A stretch of DNA of 43,601 bases from Paracoccaceae bacterium (GCA_013042605.1 JABDPT010000262.1:1-43601); one strand, 5' to 3'; positions 8,638 through 18,963 are shown, counted from the first letter of the stretch. Notes: generated by a model from the letters alone, not told the origin. A program made the numbers and translations.

Positions 8638-9576
8638 ATGCGTCTTGAGGACACCGAGGCCGGGATCGCGGCGGCTGCGGCACTGCTGCGTGAGGGTCGG
8701 CTTGTCGCCTTCCCGACCGAGACGGTCTATGGGCTTGGTGGTCTGGCCACGGATGACGGCGCGGTGGCGGCGATCTATGCGGCCAAGGGCAGGCCCGCGT
8801 TCAATCCGCTGATCGTGCACGTGGCCACGCTCGACGCGGCCAAGGAGCTTGGCGAATTCGATGCAGAATCACTTGCGTTGGCCGGGGCGTTCTGGCCCGG
8901 ACCCCTGACGCTGGTGGTGCCGGCCAAACCGGGGTCCGGCCTGTCGGATCTGGTGACGGCCGGGCTGTCGACGGTCGCCTTGCGCGTACCTGCACAGCCC
9001 TTGGCGCGGCGGTTGATGGCAGAGCTCGGGGCACCGGTTGCGGCCCCGTCCGCTAATCCGTCGGGGCGTCTTAGCCCGACAACCGCAGACCATGTGATCG
9101 ACCTTCTGGGCGATGGCCGGATCGCTGCCGTGTTGGATGGCGGGCCCTGTACGGTCGGCGTCGAATCGACGATTGTCACCACCTATCCCGAACCGCGCCT
9201 GTTGCGGCCAGGCGGGCTGCCCGTTGAACCGATAGAGGCGTGTCTTGGGACCAAGCTCGCCATCGGCCCCGGTGCGGGGGGCACGGTCACTGCGCCTGGG
9301 CAACTCGCGTCGCACTATGCGCCAACGGCCGCGCTGCGCCTCGACGTGACGAAGGCGAAACCGGGCGAGGTCTTGCTCGGGTTCGGGCCAGTGGATGGTA
9401 CGCTCAACCTGTCGCCATCGGGCGATTTGACCCAAGCGGCGGCGAACCTCTTTTCGATGTTGCGCGAGTTGGACGGATCGGGCGCCGATGTGATCGCGGT
9501 CGCCCCCATCCCGCATACCGGGCTCGGCCTCGCAATCAACGACAGGCTGGCGCGCGCCGCTGCACCGCGTCCCTAA
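8638..9576 (+). CDS. L-threonylcarbamoyladenylate synthase (Sua5/YwlC type)
   Basis: FPTETVYGLGGLATDDGAVAAIYAAKGRPAFNPLIVHV; C-terminal Sua5-type domain (PGQLASHYAPTAALRL). Confidence 0.93.
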   Translation: MRLEDTEAGIAAAAALLREGRLVAFPTETVYGLGGLATDDGAVAAIYAAKGRPAFNPLIVHVATLDAAKELGEFDAESLALAGAFWPGPLTLVVPAKPGSGLSDLVTAGLSTVALRVPAQPLARRLMAELGAPVAAPSANPSGRLSPTTADHVIDLLGDGRIAAVLDGGPCTVGVESTIVTTYPEPRLLRPGGLPVEPIEACLGTKLAIGPGAGGTVTAPGQLASHYAPTAALRLDVTKAKPGEVLLGFGPVDGTLNLSPSGDLTQAAANLFSMLRELDGSGADVIAVAPIPHTGLGLAINDRLARAAAPRP

Positions 9577-10130
9577 GCGTGGCCACCTTCCGCCGAAAGC
9601 GTGAGCGCATCGACGCCCAGTGACTTCAATGCTGCGGTCCATTTCGCGTCGTTGTCGGGGTGGAACACAACATCGGCATCCCCGTCGCAGGTCAGCCAGC
9701 CATTGTCCTGAAACTCACGCTCAAGTTGCCCGGGCCCCCAGCCCGCGTATCCAAGAGCCAGGACGACCTTTTCGGGGCCGCGCCCATCGGCAATGTCCTG
9801 AAGAATGTCCAAAGTTGCGGTCAGTCCGATCTGGTCGGTCACATGCAACGTCGAACTGTTGTTGCGATAGTCTTCCGAATGCAGAACAAAGCCGCGCCCG
9901 TGTTCCACCGGCCCGCCGAAATAGATGCACAGGTCTTTCGGCATGTTCTGGGCGTCGATCCCAAGCTGGCCAAGCAATTCCCGCGCGGGAAGTTCCGGGG
10001 TGGGTTTGTTGACGATCAGCCCCATCGCCCCTTTGGCCGAGTGTTCGCACAGAAAGATCACGCTATGATCAAAACGCGGATCGCCCATGCCGGGCATGGC
10101 GATCAGGAGTTTTCCGGTAAGGTCGTTCAT
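9573..10130 (-). CDS. YqgE/AlgH family protein
   Basis: MNDLTGKLLIAMPGMGDPRFDHSVIFLCEHSAKGAMGLIVNKP. Confidence 0.92.
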   Translation of the reverse strand: MNDLTGKLLIAMPGMGDPRFDHSVIFLCEHSAKGAMGLIVNKPTPELPARELLGQLGIDAQNMPKDLCIYFGGPVEHGRGFVLHSEDYRNNSSTLHVTDQIGLTATLDILQDIADGRGPEKVVLALGYAGWGPGQLEREFQDNGWLTCDGDADVVFHPDNDAKWTAALKSLGVDALTLSAEGGHA

Positions 10131-10263
10131 GTCGGGTTCCGTAGCCTGTGCAAAAATACTGCGACCAAGGCGGGGGCGCACGCAAGTGTGCGAATAGCCA
10201 CGGGGCGGGAGATGTCTCTTTATTGTGATTTCATATTCGGCCTGGGCTGCCTATTTTTGACGA

Positions 10264-11079
10264 ATGACACGTTTCCAGACAGTTTTTGCGTGTGCGGCCG
10301 CGATTGCCGCCCTTTCGGGACCCGCCGTCGCGGAGTTGCCCGATAGCATCGTGCAGGCACAGGTTCTGTCCGGTTGGCGGATGGAGTCGGGTGAACATAT
10401 GGCGGCGATTCGGCTTGAGCTTGCGCCTGGCTGGAAAACTTATTGGCGTTCACCGGGTGATGCGGGCATCCCGCCGGAATTCGATTGGTCGGGTTCTGAC
10501 AATCTGGCGTCCTATCAACCGCACTGGCCGGTACCGAAGGTGTCGTATCTGAACGGGGTACGGAGCGTCGGCTACGCCGATGTCGTCGTCGTTCCGATCC
10601 GCTTCACACCCCAGCGTGCGGGCGAGGCAATCGACCTGACTGGCCAGATGCATATCGGTGTTTGCGAAAGCGTCTGTGTGCCGATGACCCTGAACATTGC
10701 TGCATCGCTTCCGGCCTCGACCGGCCAGGGCGGGAACGACACGATCCGCCGAGCCCTGGCCGACCGCCCGCTCACGCAAACCGAGGCTGGCGTCTCGAAC
10801 GTCGTGTGCCGGATCGAACCCATATCGGACGGGCTACGCGTCGCGATTGATGTTGAAATGCCTGCCATGGGGAATGGTGAGGAAGCCGTAGTGGAATTCG
10901 CCGATCGCTCCGTCTGGGTCGCCGAGCCGCAAGCCGAGCGGACAGGTGGTACGCTGACCGTCATAACCGAGATGGTGCCGCAAGAGGCCGCGCCCTTCGC
11001 CATGGCGCGAAGCGACGTGCGCGTCACCGTGTTCGGAAATGGTGCGGCGGTCGATATTCAGGGGTGTCCCGGCAGCTAA
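10264..11079 (+). CDS. Exported DsbD-alpha-like (protein-disulfide reductase N-terminal domain) protein
   Basis: Signal peptide; GWKTYWRSPGDAGIPPEFDWSGSDN and CESVCVP motif. Confidence 0.8.
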   Translation: MTRFQTVFACAAAIAALSGPAVAELPDSIVQAQVLSGWRMESGEHMAAIRLELAPGWKTYWRSPGDAGIPPEFDWSGSDNLASYQPHWPVPKVSYLNGVRSVGYADVVVVPIRFTPQRAGEAIDLTGQMHIGVCESVCVPMTLNIAASLPASTGQGGNDTIRRALADRPLTQTEAGVSNVVCRIEPISDGLRVAIDVEMPAMGNGEEAVVEFADRSVWVAEPQAERTGGTLTVITEMVPQEAAPFAMARSDVRVTVFGNGAAVDIQGCPGS

Positions 11080-14000
11080 CCGGCCATCCGATGTCGACGC
11101 TGGAATAGACCCGCCGCAATCCAGACGCACAGAACAATCAGCGCGACCGAAACAATAAAAAGCGCGAAGGCTGCAGCGGCCGATCCCTGAGCGCTTTCGG
11201 GCAGAAGATTTGCGACCGGGCCCGGAAGCCGACCGGTCACGAGAATCGCACCCAGCGTTCCGGCGAAAGCCAGCAAAGACGCGCCACCCGCCACCGCGAC
11301 GGCGATCGCGGCGCCCCTCGCGCGGCGCCCCGCGCGCCAGACACGGCGGACCGACGCGATCTGACCCGCGATATCCTGTTGCGCGGCAAGCAGGGCGGGC
11401 ACGACAAGCAAGACAAGAACCAGCCCGAAGCCAAGACCATAAACCAGCGTGATCACCGTGGGCTTCAGGAACTGCGCCTGTTGCGATGTCTCGTAAAGAA
11501 GCGGGGTCAGTCCCAGCACCGTGGTCAGCGTGGTCAGAAGAACCGGTCGCAAACGATCTGCCGCCCCGTCGATGATCGCCGGAACGATCCCGCGTTTTTC
11601 GGCATATTCATCGACCGTTGTGACCAGCACGATCGAGTCGTTGATGATGATGCCGACCATGCCGATCAGGCCAACCACGCTGAACATCGACAGCGGCACA
11701 TCCCACAGGTGATGGCCATAGATGGTGCCAACTAGGCCAAACGGCACGATCGAGATCACGATCAGCGGGCGGCTCCAGCTTGAGAACACCCATGCCAGCG
11801 TCAGGTAGATGCCGGCAAGACAAAGGATCAGTCCGGTCAGCGCATCGCGCAGGAACCGGTCTTCCTGTTCGGCAAGCCCGGCCAGTTCGGTGGCCACTCC
11901 ATAGCGCGCTTCGATGGCGGGCAGGAACTCTTCCTCAAGCGCCGTCATCACGGCCTGCGCCCGCGCCGGATTATCTTCCGAGACGTCGCCGGTGACCGAA
12001 ACAAGCCGCACCCCGTTCTCACGCCGTACCGTCGAGAACCCGCTTTGCGTTTCGACCGTCACGATATCGGCGAGGGGGACATAGGCCCCGGTCGGCGTGC
12101 GCATCCGCGTGCGGTCCAGAAAGTCGGCGGTCAGTTCCCCGGCGGGAAGCTCCACGCGAATGGTCGCCGAACGCGGCCCGTCTGGATAGGTGGCTGCCTC
12201 GATTCCGCCAAGCCGGTCACGCAGGACGCGGCCAAGCGTGTCGATCGTCATGCCCAGCGCTTGCCCTGCGGGGGTAAGTTCGAGGATCAACTCATCCTTG
12301 TCATAGGCAAGGCTGTCTTCAAGTGCCGACACCTCCGGAAATTGCGCCAGACGCGTTTTGAGGTCCTCGGCCGCCGCCTTCAGCGTTTCGGCCGACGCGC
12401 CGAAGATTTCGATATCCAAGACATCGCCACCCGGACCCGATCGCCAGCCCCTAAAGCTGAGCGTTTCAAGCATCGGGTGGCTTGGGGCGGCATCCTGCAA
12501 TTCGCCCAGAAAGGCAAACGATGAATAGGGGCGCAGGTCAGCATCGATGAGTTCGATGGCAATGGATCCCAATTGCTCGGGTTCCTTGGTGTCACCCCCG
12601 GCAAGTCCGCGCCCCGTTGTGCCGCCGATTTCGGCTAGCACGTAATCCACCGGGTTGCGCCCATGCTCGGTCTCGTAGCGTGCGGCCACCTCATCCACGG
12701 CGGCCTGCAGGTTTTGCATCATCTCGAACGTGTCGTCCCGCGTGGCGCCCGGCAGCATCGCGAAATTGCCGGTGATCGAGCCCCGTTCGGGTGCGTTGAA
12801 GAACCGCCACTGCACATCGCCGCTGATGAAAAGCGACACCTGGCTGGCCAGCACGACGATCACGCCCGCCAAGACCGGATAGCGGGCCCGAATGACCCCG
12901 GCCATCAGCGGGCGGAAAAGGCTGTCTCGAACCCAGCGAAACCCCTTGTTCACCTGACGGCTTGGCCAGTCATACCAATGCTCTTTCGCCGTATGGGCCA
13001 GCGCATGGGCCATGTGATTGGGCAGGATCAGGAAGCATTCGATCAGCGACGCCGTAAGCACGACGATCACCGTGAAGGGAATGTCGGCAATCAAATCGCC
13101 GAAGCGGCCGCCCACAACGACGAGACCGAAGAACGCGATGATCGTGGTGATCGTGGCGGCAAAGACCGGTGTGAACATCCGCCGCGCGGCGTTTTCGGCG
13201 GCGGTGACGGGATCTTCGCCAAGCCGGCGCGCGCGGAAATCGGCGTGCTCGCCCACGACAATCGCGTCGTCCACCACGATGCCAAGCGTGATGATCAGCG
13301 CAAAAAGCGAGATCATGTTAAGCGTCAGACCGGCCGCATACATCATGGCAATCGCCGCCGTCATCGCCACGGGAATGCCAGCGGCGACCCAGAAGGCAGT
13401 GCGCGCATTCAGGAAAAGAAACAGCAGCAAAACGACCAGCCCAAGCCCCATCAGCCCGTTGTCGAGCAGGATGTTCAAACGCCCGGTAATCGCCTCGGCC
13501 CGCGTGCGGATAAGATCGATGGACACCCCGTTTGGCAGGGTGAGTTCAAGGTCTTCCGCCACGCCTTCGACCCGTCGCTGGATGTCAATCGCGTCGCCGC
13601 GATCCGACCGGTCGACGCGGATCGAAATCGCCGGATCCTTTCCTACGAAATAGGCGCGTTCGCGATCGACACCGCCCACGGTGACTGTGGCCACGTCGCC
13701 AATCGTCAAAGGCGCGCCATCGGTATTGGCGCGCAGCACGATCCCCGCGATGTCTTCGGCGCTTCGCTTGGCAACCCCCGTTCGGACACGCGCGGCCCCG
13801 CTGACATTCCCCGCCGGGTCTGCGTCGGCCTCCTCGGCGATGGCGTTCGCGATATCCCGCATGCTGATGTCATGGCGGATCAGCGCAAGAGACGGCACCT
13901 CGACCAGCGTCTCGGGCGCGGCAATCCCACGGATCGTGGCCCGCGTGACCCCCTCGGCAAAAAGCCGCGCCACGAATTCATCGGCGAAGCGGGCAAGCTG

Positions 14001-14480
14001 ATCGACACCGACCGGACCCGTGATCACCACATCCGTTACACGGTCCCGCCAGGCCCCGCGTCGCACGACCGGGTCGCCGGCGGCATCGGGCAGGGTGTTC
14101 ACGGTATCGACGGCGGTCTGTACGTCGTCGGCGGCGCGGCCCATGTCCCACCCCGGCTCGAACTCGATCCGGACCGAGGCGCGGCCTTCGCGGGATGTGG
14201 CCGACGTGCTTTCAACGCCTTCTACCGCGATTAGAACCGGTTCGAGCACCTGCACAATGGCTGTGTCGACATCCCCCGCACCGGCACCGTCCCAGTTTAC
14301 CGAAACGGTGACGTCGTCGACGATCACGTCGGGAAAAAACTGCGCTCGCATGTTGGGAAACGCGGCGATGCCCGAGATGAGCAGAAGCAGCAGTAACAGG
14401 TTCGCGGCGGTCTTGTGTCGCGTGAAGTAAGCCAGCAGACCACCGATGGCGCCGGTGCCGCGCGGGGCCATCCTAGCCAC
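11076..14480 (-). CDS. RND efflux transporter permease (AcrB/HAE family), with C-terminal extension
   Basis: AYFTRHKTAANLLLLLLLISG...FPDVIVDDVTVSVNWDGA; IPVAMTAAIAMMYAAGLTLNMISLFALIITLGIVVDDAIVVGEHADF; IINDSIVLVTTVDEY. Confidence 0.95.
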   Translation of the reverse strand: MARMAPRGTGAIGGLLAYFTRHKTAANLLLLLLLISGIAAFPNMRAQFFPDVIVDDVTVSVNWDGAGAGDVDTAIVQVLEPVLIAVEGVESTSATSREGRASVRIEFEPGWDMGRAADDVQTAVDTVNTLPDAAGDPVVRRGAWRDRVTDVVITGPVGVDQLARFADEFVARLFAEGVTRATIRGIAAPETLVEVPSLALIRHDISMRDIANAIAEEADADPAGNVSGAARVRTGVAKRSAEDIAGIVLRANTDGAPLTIGDVATVTVGGVDRERAYFVGKDPAISIRVDRSDRGDAIDIQRRVEGVAEDLELTLPNGVSIDLIRTRAEAITGRLNILLDNGLMGLGLVVLLLFLFLNARTAFWVAAGIPVAMTAAIAMMYAAGLTLNMISLFALIITLGIVVDDAIVVGEHADFRARRLGEDPVTAAENAARRMFTPVFAATITTIIAFFGLVVVGGRFGDLIADIPFTVIVVLTASLIECFLILPNHMAHALAHTAKEHWYDWPSRQVNKGFRWVRDSLFRPLMAGVIRARYPVLAGVIVVLASQVSLFISGDVQWRFFNAPERGSITGNFAMLPGATRDDTFEMMQNLQAAVDEVAARYETEHGRNPVDYVLAEIGGTTGRGLAGGDTKEPEQLGSIAIELIDADLRPYSSFAFLGELQDAAPSHPMLETLSFRGWRSGPGGDVLDIEIFGASAETLKAAAEDLKTRLAQFPEVSALEDSLAYDKDELILELTPAGQALGMTIDTLGRVLRDRLGGIEAATYPDGPRSATIRVELPAGELTADFLDRTRMRTPTGAYVPLADIVTVETQSGFSTVRRENGVRLVSVTGDVSEDNPARAQAVMTALEEEFLPAIEARYGVATELAGLAEQEDRFLRDALTGLILCLAGIYLTLAWVFSSWSRPLIVISIVPFGLVGTIYGHHLWDVPLSMFSVVGLIGMVGIIINDSIVLVTTVDEYAEKRGIVPAIIDGAADRLRPVLLTTLTTVLGLTPLLYETSQQAQFLKPTVITLVYGLGFGLVLVLLVVPALLAAQQDIAGQIASVRRVWRAGRRARGAAIAVAVAGGASLLAFAGTLGAILVTGRLPGPVANLLPESAQGSAAAAFALFIVSVALIVLCVWIAAGLFQRRHRMAG

Positions 14481-15945
14481 CCATCCGAGCTTCCAACCGC
14501 GCGACGGTGCGCGCGGGCACCATCGGCTGCGAAAGCTGCGTCAGAAGGCGTTCCTTGGCGTCTGCAGGCATCCGCTGATTGCCCTCGATAAACGCCACAA
14601 GCTTGGCGCGCCTGTCGGCGTCAAGCTCTACCAGTTCGGGTTCGGCGGTTACGGAACCGGATGATGCGCTCTCGTCAGGCGGTGCCACGGGGCGCACACG
14701 GATGCCGGCGCCAAGGAAGGGCGTGCGTTCGGCGACAACGCTGCGCCCGGACAGCGCGCTGGCGCGGACGATGACGTCATCACCCTGACGCCGCAAAAGC
14801 TCGACCGGGGCCACCTCAAGCCGGTCATCTTCGGCAATCACCAGGACCGTATTGGCGGCGTCGACCGCGCTGGCTGGTAAACGGGCCACGTCGGCCAAAC
14901 CAGGCTCGGCAATTCGAACGGTCACGAAATCGCCGGGGCGGAAGCCGGGTGACGCGTCGAGCCGGGCATAAAGCTGCCGCCCGGTCTGACCGTCAGAAAC
15001 GACGGCGCTTTCCCGTGTGATGATCCCCGTAGCTTCGATGTCGATCCCAAGAAGATCGAGAGCGACAGTGACCGGTGCGTTAGGCAACCGTCCTTCCGCA
15101 TTCAGCAACCGCGCATATTCGCGGGTGGACACGCGAAACGCCACTTCAAGAGCGGTCGGGTCGACAAGTTCGGCGATGCGTTCATTGGCTGAAACAATGC
15201 GACCTTCCACGATGGAGACGTCGCTCAGCACCCCGGAGAACTCTGCATAAATCTCGGTTTCGGTCAGGCGGCGCTCTGCTTCGGCCAGGGCTATTTCGCG
15301 GCGCTGGAGGGCTGTTCTGGCCTGATCCTGCCGGGCCTCGGCCTGTGCCACCGCCTGCCTGCGGGCCAGCACGGCCTGATCAGCGGACGAGGCGGCCAGT
15401 TCTGCGGTCTCAACGGCGGCGGCGGTGCCGACATCGCGGTTCAACAGATCCTGTTGCCGCGCCAATGCGCGCGCGCGCAATGCTGCCTGATCTTCGGCGG
15501 CAGTCAGTTCGTCTTGTGCCAAAGCCAACGTGCGGCCCGCATCCCGAAGTTCGGCCAGCGCTTCGTCAAGATCCGCCTGAGCGGTATCGCGCGCGCCTTC
15601 AGCGTTCTGTGCATCGATCCGGGCCAGAAGCGCCCCCGCTTCGACCGTGCCACCATCCTCAAGAGTGTCTGCCACCCAAACGACCTCACCCGCCACGGCG
15701 CTGCGCACCTCAAGCGTGCGGCGGCTGCTGATCTCGCCAAATGTCGTCAGGATCGGGGTGATGGTTTCGGGTTGGAAGGTCACTGTGTTGACAGCGAAAA
15801 TCCGTTCGCGCGCAGGGCGTTGCGGGCTTTCATCGGCCCATCGTTCCTGCAGGGCGGTGTAGACCATGTTTCCCGCAAACGCGATCAGCCCTGCGGTAAC
15901 GCAAAGCAGAAACAGGCCCATAAGGCTTCGGCGCAAAAACCGCAT
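14473..15945 (-). CDS. Periplasmic adaptor (HlyD/membrane fusion protein) of the RND pump
   Basis: N-terminal TM, long coiled coil and barrel-sandwich sequence; overlaps the RND start. Confidence 0.9.
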   Translation of the reverse strand: MRFLRRSLMGLFLLCVTAGLIAFAGNMVYTALQERWADESPQRPARERIFAVNTVTFQPETITPILTTFGEISSRRTLEVRSAVAGEVVWVADTLEDGGTVEAGALLARIDAQNAEGARDTAQADLDEALAELRDAGRTLALAQDELTAAEDQAALRARALARQQDLLNRDVGTAAAVETAELAASSADQAVLARRQAVAQAEARQDQARTALQRREIALAEAERRLTETEIYAEFSGVLSDVSIVEGRIVSANERIAELVDPTALEVAFRVSTREYARLLNAEGRLPNAPVTVALDLLGIDIEATGIITRESAVVSDGQTGRQLYARLDASPGFRPGDFVTVRIAEPGLADVARLPASAVDAANTVLVIAEDDRLEVAPVELLRRQGDDVIVRASALSGRSVVAERTPFLGAGIRVRPVAPPDESASSGSVTAEPELVELDADRRAKLVAFIEGNQRMPADAKERLLTQLSQPMVPARTVARLEARMGG

Positions 15946-16041
15946 CGCAGATCGATCCGTTCAGACTATGACTAGTATTTAGGGCATAAGACGCCGTAAC
16001 CAAACAACAATGGCGTGACAGGGCTTATACGTTGGGCACCG

Positions 16042-16584
16042 TCACTTCCGTCGTAGGTGTTCATCCAGTCGCGGCATTATCTCGACGAAATTGCACGGAA
16101 GGTGCCGGCTGTCGAATTGCAGCTCAAGGATTTCGTCCCAGGCGTCCTTGCAGGCCCCGGGGCTTCCGGGCAAGGCGAATAGATAGGTGCCGTTGGCGAC
16201 GCCGCCGCAGGCGCGCGACTGCACCGCCGAGGTTCCGATTTTTGCCATCGAGATCATGGTGAAGACGGTGCCGAAAGCGTCGATCTCTTTCTCATAGACG
16301 TCGCGATGCGCCTCGACCGTCACATCCCGACCCGTCAAACCTGTGCCGCCGGTGGAAAGCACTGCGTCGATGTCCGGATTGGCGCACCATTCCCGTAATT
16401 TTTCTGCGATATCAGCGCGTTCGTCCGTCAGTATTTCGCGTGCGGCCACCGTGTGCCCTGCTGCTTCGATCCGCGCGACCAAAGTCTCGCCAGACTTGTC
16501 CTCGGCCAGCGACCGGGTATCCGACACGGTCAGCACGGCAATCCGCACCGGATGGAAGGCGCGTGTTTCGTCGATCCGCGACAT
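16042..16584 (-). CDS. moaB: Molybdenum cofactor biosynthesis protein B
   Basis: VLTVSDTRSLAEDKSGETLVARIEAAGH; DAVLSTGGTGLTGRDVTVEA; FALPGSPGACKDAWDEIL. Confidence 0.94.
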   Translation of the reverse strand: MSRIDETRAFHPVRIAVLTVSDTRSLAEDKSGETLVARIEAAGHTVAAREILTDERADIAEKLREWCANPDIDAVLSTGGTGLTGRDVTVEAHRDVYEKEIDAFGTVFTMISMAKIGTSAVQSRACGGVANGTYLFALPGSPGACKDAWDEILELQFDSRHLPCNFVEIMPRLDEHLRRK

Positions 16585-17348
16585 CAGCTTTCCCTCAACC
16601 GTTTTTGCAGCGTCAAAAGATCATGCCAGGCGTCCCGCTTGGCCGCCGGGTTGCGCAACAGATAGGCGGGATGAAACATCGGCAGGACCGGGCGCCCCTG
16701 CGCTTCGGTCCAGCTGCCGCGCAATCGGGTAATGCCCTTTCGGCCCAGCAGGGCCTGACAGGATATGTTGCCCATCAGCACCAGAATATCCGGGTCGGCC
16801 AGCGCAATGTGACGTTCGACAAAAGGCATCATCATCGCCATTTCGGCAGGCTCGGGGTCGCGATTCTGCGGCGGGCGCCATGGCAGAATGTTGGTGATAT
16901 AGATCGATTTGGCCGGGTCCGGGCTGGTGCGATCCATCCCGATGGCGTCGAACATCCTGTCCAGAAGCTGCCCGGCCTGCCCGACGAAAGGCCGCCCCTC
17001 GATATCCTCATCGCGCCCCGGCGCTTCGCCGACGATCATCACACGCGCCGAGGGTTCGCCATCGGCAAACACAAGGTTGCGGGCACCTCGGCGAAGTTCG
17101 CAATGCTGGAACGCCGCCATGGCGTCGCGTAATTCGTCAAGCGATTGCGCGGCTTTGGCCAGACCACGGGCGACGGCAACAGGATCCACCGCTTCGACAG
17201 GGGCCGGATCGGGGTCGGCTGACGGTGTCTTGGCCTTGGGCAGTTTTGCAGGCGCGTCATAGCGATTGACCGGCGTGTCCCCGATTGCCTCGGTCGCCCC
17301 CAATTCGATCTGCCATTCAAGAAGCGCCTGCGCGGCCACTGAGTCCAT
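16584..17348 (-). CDS. Uracil-DNA glycosylase, family 4-like
   Basis: VGEAPGRDEDIEGRPFVGQAGQLLDRMF, WRPPQNRDP, PMFHPAYLLRNP; start overlaps moaB stop side. Confidence 0.9.
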   Translation of the reverse strand: MDSVAAQALLEWQIELGATEAIGDTPVNRYDAPAKLPKAKTPSADPDPAPVEAVDPVAVARGLAKAAQSLDELRDAMAAFQHCELRRGARNLVFADGEPSARVMIVGEAPGRDEDIEGRPFVGQAGQLLDRMFDAIGMDRTSPDPAKSIYITNILPWRPPQNRDPEPAEMAMMMPFVERHIALADPDILVLMGNISCQALLGRKGITRLRGSWTEAQGRPVLPMFHPAYLLRNPAAKRDAWHDLLTLQKRLRES

Positions 17349-17443
17349 GAGCCGAAAACTAGGGCGATGCCGCGCGAAGGTAAATCCTTGTCGCCCGCCT
17401 GTGCAGTTTCTATAAGCGGCCTCGTTGGGGGACAGGACGTTAC

Positions 17444-18400
17444 ATGAGCTTTCGCGCCAGACATCTTCTCGGGATCGAACACCTGACCCAGGAAGATATC
17501 GGGTCCTTGCTGGATCTGTCTGACAGCTATGTCGCGTTGAACCGCCGGGACATGAAGCATTCCGATGCTTTGGCGGGCCTTACGCAGATCAACATGTTCT
17601 TCGAGGCGTCGACCAGAACGCAGGCCAGTTTCGAACTGGCGGGCAAGCGGCTTGGTGCGGATGTGATGAACATGGGGCTTCAGGCCTCGTCGATCAAAAA
17701 GGGCGAGACCCTGATTGATACGGCGATGACGCTGAACGCGATGCATCCCGATCTTCTGGTGGTGCGGCATCCGCATTCCGGCGCGGTCAATCTCTTGGCC
17801 GAGAAGGTGAATTGCGCGGTTCTGAACGCGGGCGATGGGCGACACGAACACCCCACCCAAGCGCTGCTTGATGCGCTGACCATTCGCCGGGCGAAGGGGC
17901 GGTTGCACCGCCTGCGCATCGCGATCTGCGGAGATATCGCGCATAGCCGGGTGGCGCGCTCGAACATCCTGCTTCTGGGCAAGATGGAAAACCGCGTGCG
18001 CCTGATCGGCCCGCCCACGCTGATGCCCGCGGGCATTGCGGATTGGGGTGTCGAGGCTTTCGATGACATGGCCGAAGGGCTTCAGGACGTCGATGTCGTC
18101 ATGATGCTGCGCCTTCAGAAAGAGCGGATGGATGGCGCGTTCATCCCGTCAGAGCGAGAGTATTATCACCGTTTCGGCCTTGACGCCGACAAGCTTCGCA
18201 ATGCGGCAGAGGATGCGATTGTCATGCATCCGGGCCCGATGAACCGGGGCGTTGAAATCGACGGGACGCTGGCTGACGACATCAATCGTTCGGTCATTCA
18301 GGATCAGGTCGAAATGGGCGTCGCCGTGCGCATGGCCGCGATGGACCTTCTGGCCCGCAACCTGCGCGCCGCACGGCAGGACGAAGGGGTCATGGTGTGA
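17444..18400 (+). CDS. pyrB: Aspartate carbamoyltransferase catalytic subunit
   Basis: [52 protein letters not shown]. Confidence 0.96.
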   Translation: MSFRARHLLGIEHLTQEDIGSLLDLSDSYVALNRRDMKHSDALAGLTQINMFFEASTRTQASFELAGKRLGADVMNMGLQASSIKKGETLIDTAMTLNAMHPDLLVVRHPHSGAVNLLAEKVNCAVLNAGDGRHEHPTQALLDALTIRRAKGRLHRLRIAICGDIAHSRVARSNILLLGKMENRVRLIGPPTLMPAGIADWGVEAFDDMAEGLQDVDVVMMLRLQKERMDGAFIPSEREYYHRFGLDADKLRNAAEDAIVMHPGPMNRGVEIDGTLADDINRSVIQDQVEMGVAVRMAAMDLLARNLRAARQDEGVMV

Positions 18401-18963
18401 CCGATCCGCTGGCCGTCTCTGCACATGAGCGTGGCGTCACGCGTGTTTTTGCCCTGAACCTGCCGAAAGAGCAGATCGCCACCTTTGTCAAAGAAACCTA
18501 TGGCCCCGGCGACGATGACTATGACTGGCCATTGCGAAACGCCTTGGGGATCGACGCGCTTGACCATGATTTCGTCGAGGTGATCGACCTTTCGGATTTG
18601 TCCGAATACGGGCTGTTGCAATATCTGATCGACGGGCACGGGGTAGACGCAAAGCAGATCGCCCCGGACGCTGCGCGATTGTCGGCCATCACCGGGCATG
18701 TGGTGATCGTATCGTCGTCGGCCTTCGGACAGTTTGCACAGACATTGGCGCCCAAGCCGCCCCTTGACCTTGTCGCGACCTATCGCGAGGCGCCGCCGAT
18801 CCCGCCGATGGACGCGCTGCCATCGGAAAGCGCGAAGGGCGCACTTGAGACAGGTGAGACAGCACAGGCCCCCGGGTCCCTCAATCGTGGCTTGCTGATC
18901 GTGGTGGTTGCGCTTGCAGTCGTCGTCTTGGCCGTGCTCTGGCTGGTCGGAGGGGGGTCATGA
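18397..18963 (+). CDS. Unknown protein with C-terminal membrane anchor, between pyrB and pyrC-like gene
   Basis: GTG start in GTGTGA overlap with the pyrB stop; stop overlaps the next ATG; single C-terminal [26 protein letters not shown]. Confidence 0.8.
   Translation: MTDPLAVSAHERGVTRVFALNLPKEQIATFVKETYGPGDDDYDWPLRNALGIDALDHDFVEVIDLSDLSEYGLLQYLIDGHGVDAKQIAPDAARLSAITGHVVIVSSSAFGQFAQTLAPKPPLDLVATYREAPPIPPMDALPSESAKGALETGETAQAPGSLNRGLLIVVVALAVVVLAVLWLVGGGS

Noticed and set aside
12663-14234. 523-aa plus-strand ORF antisense to the RND permease
   Set aside because: His/Arg/Gly/Asp-rich shadow translation of a clearly coding minus-strand gene; no domain signature.
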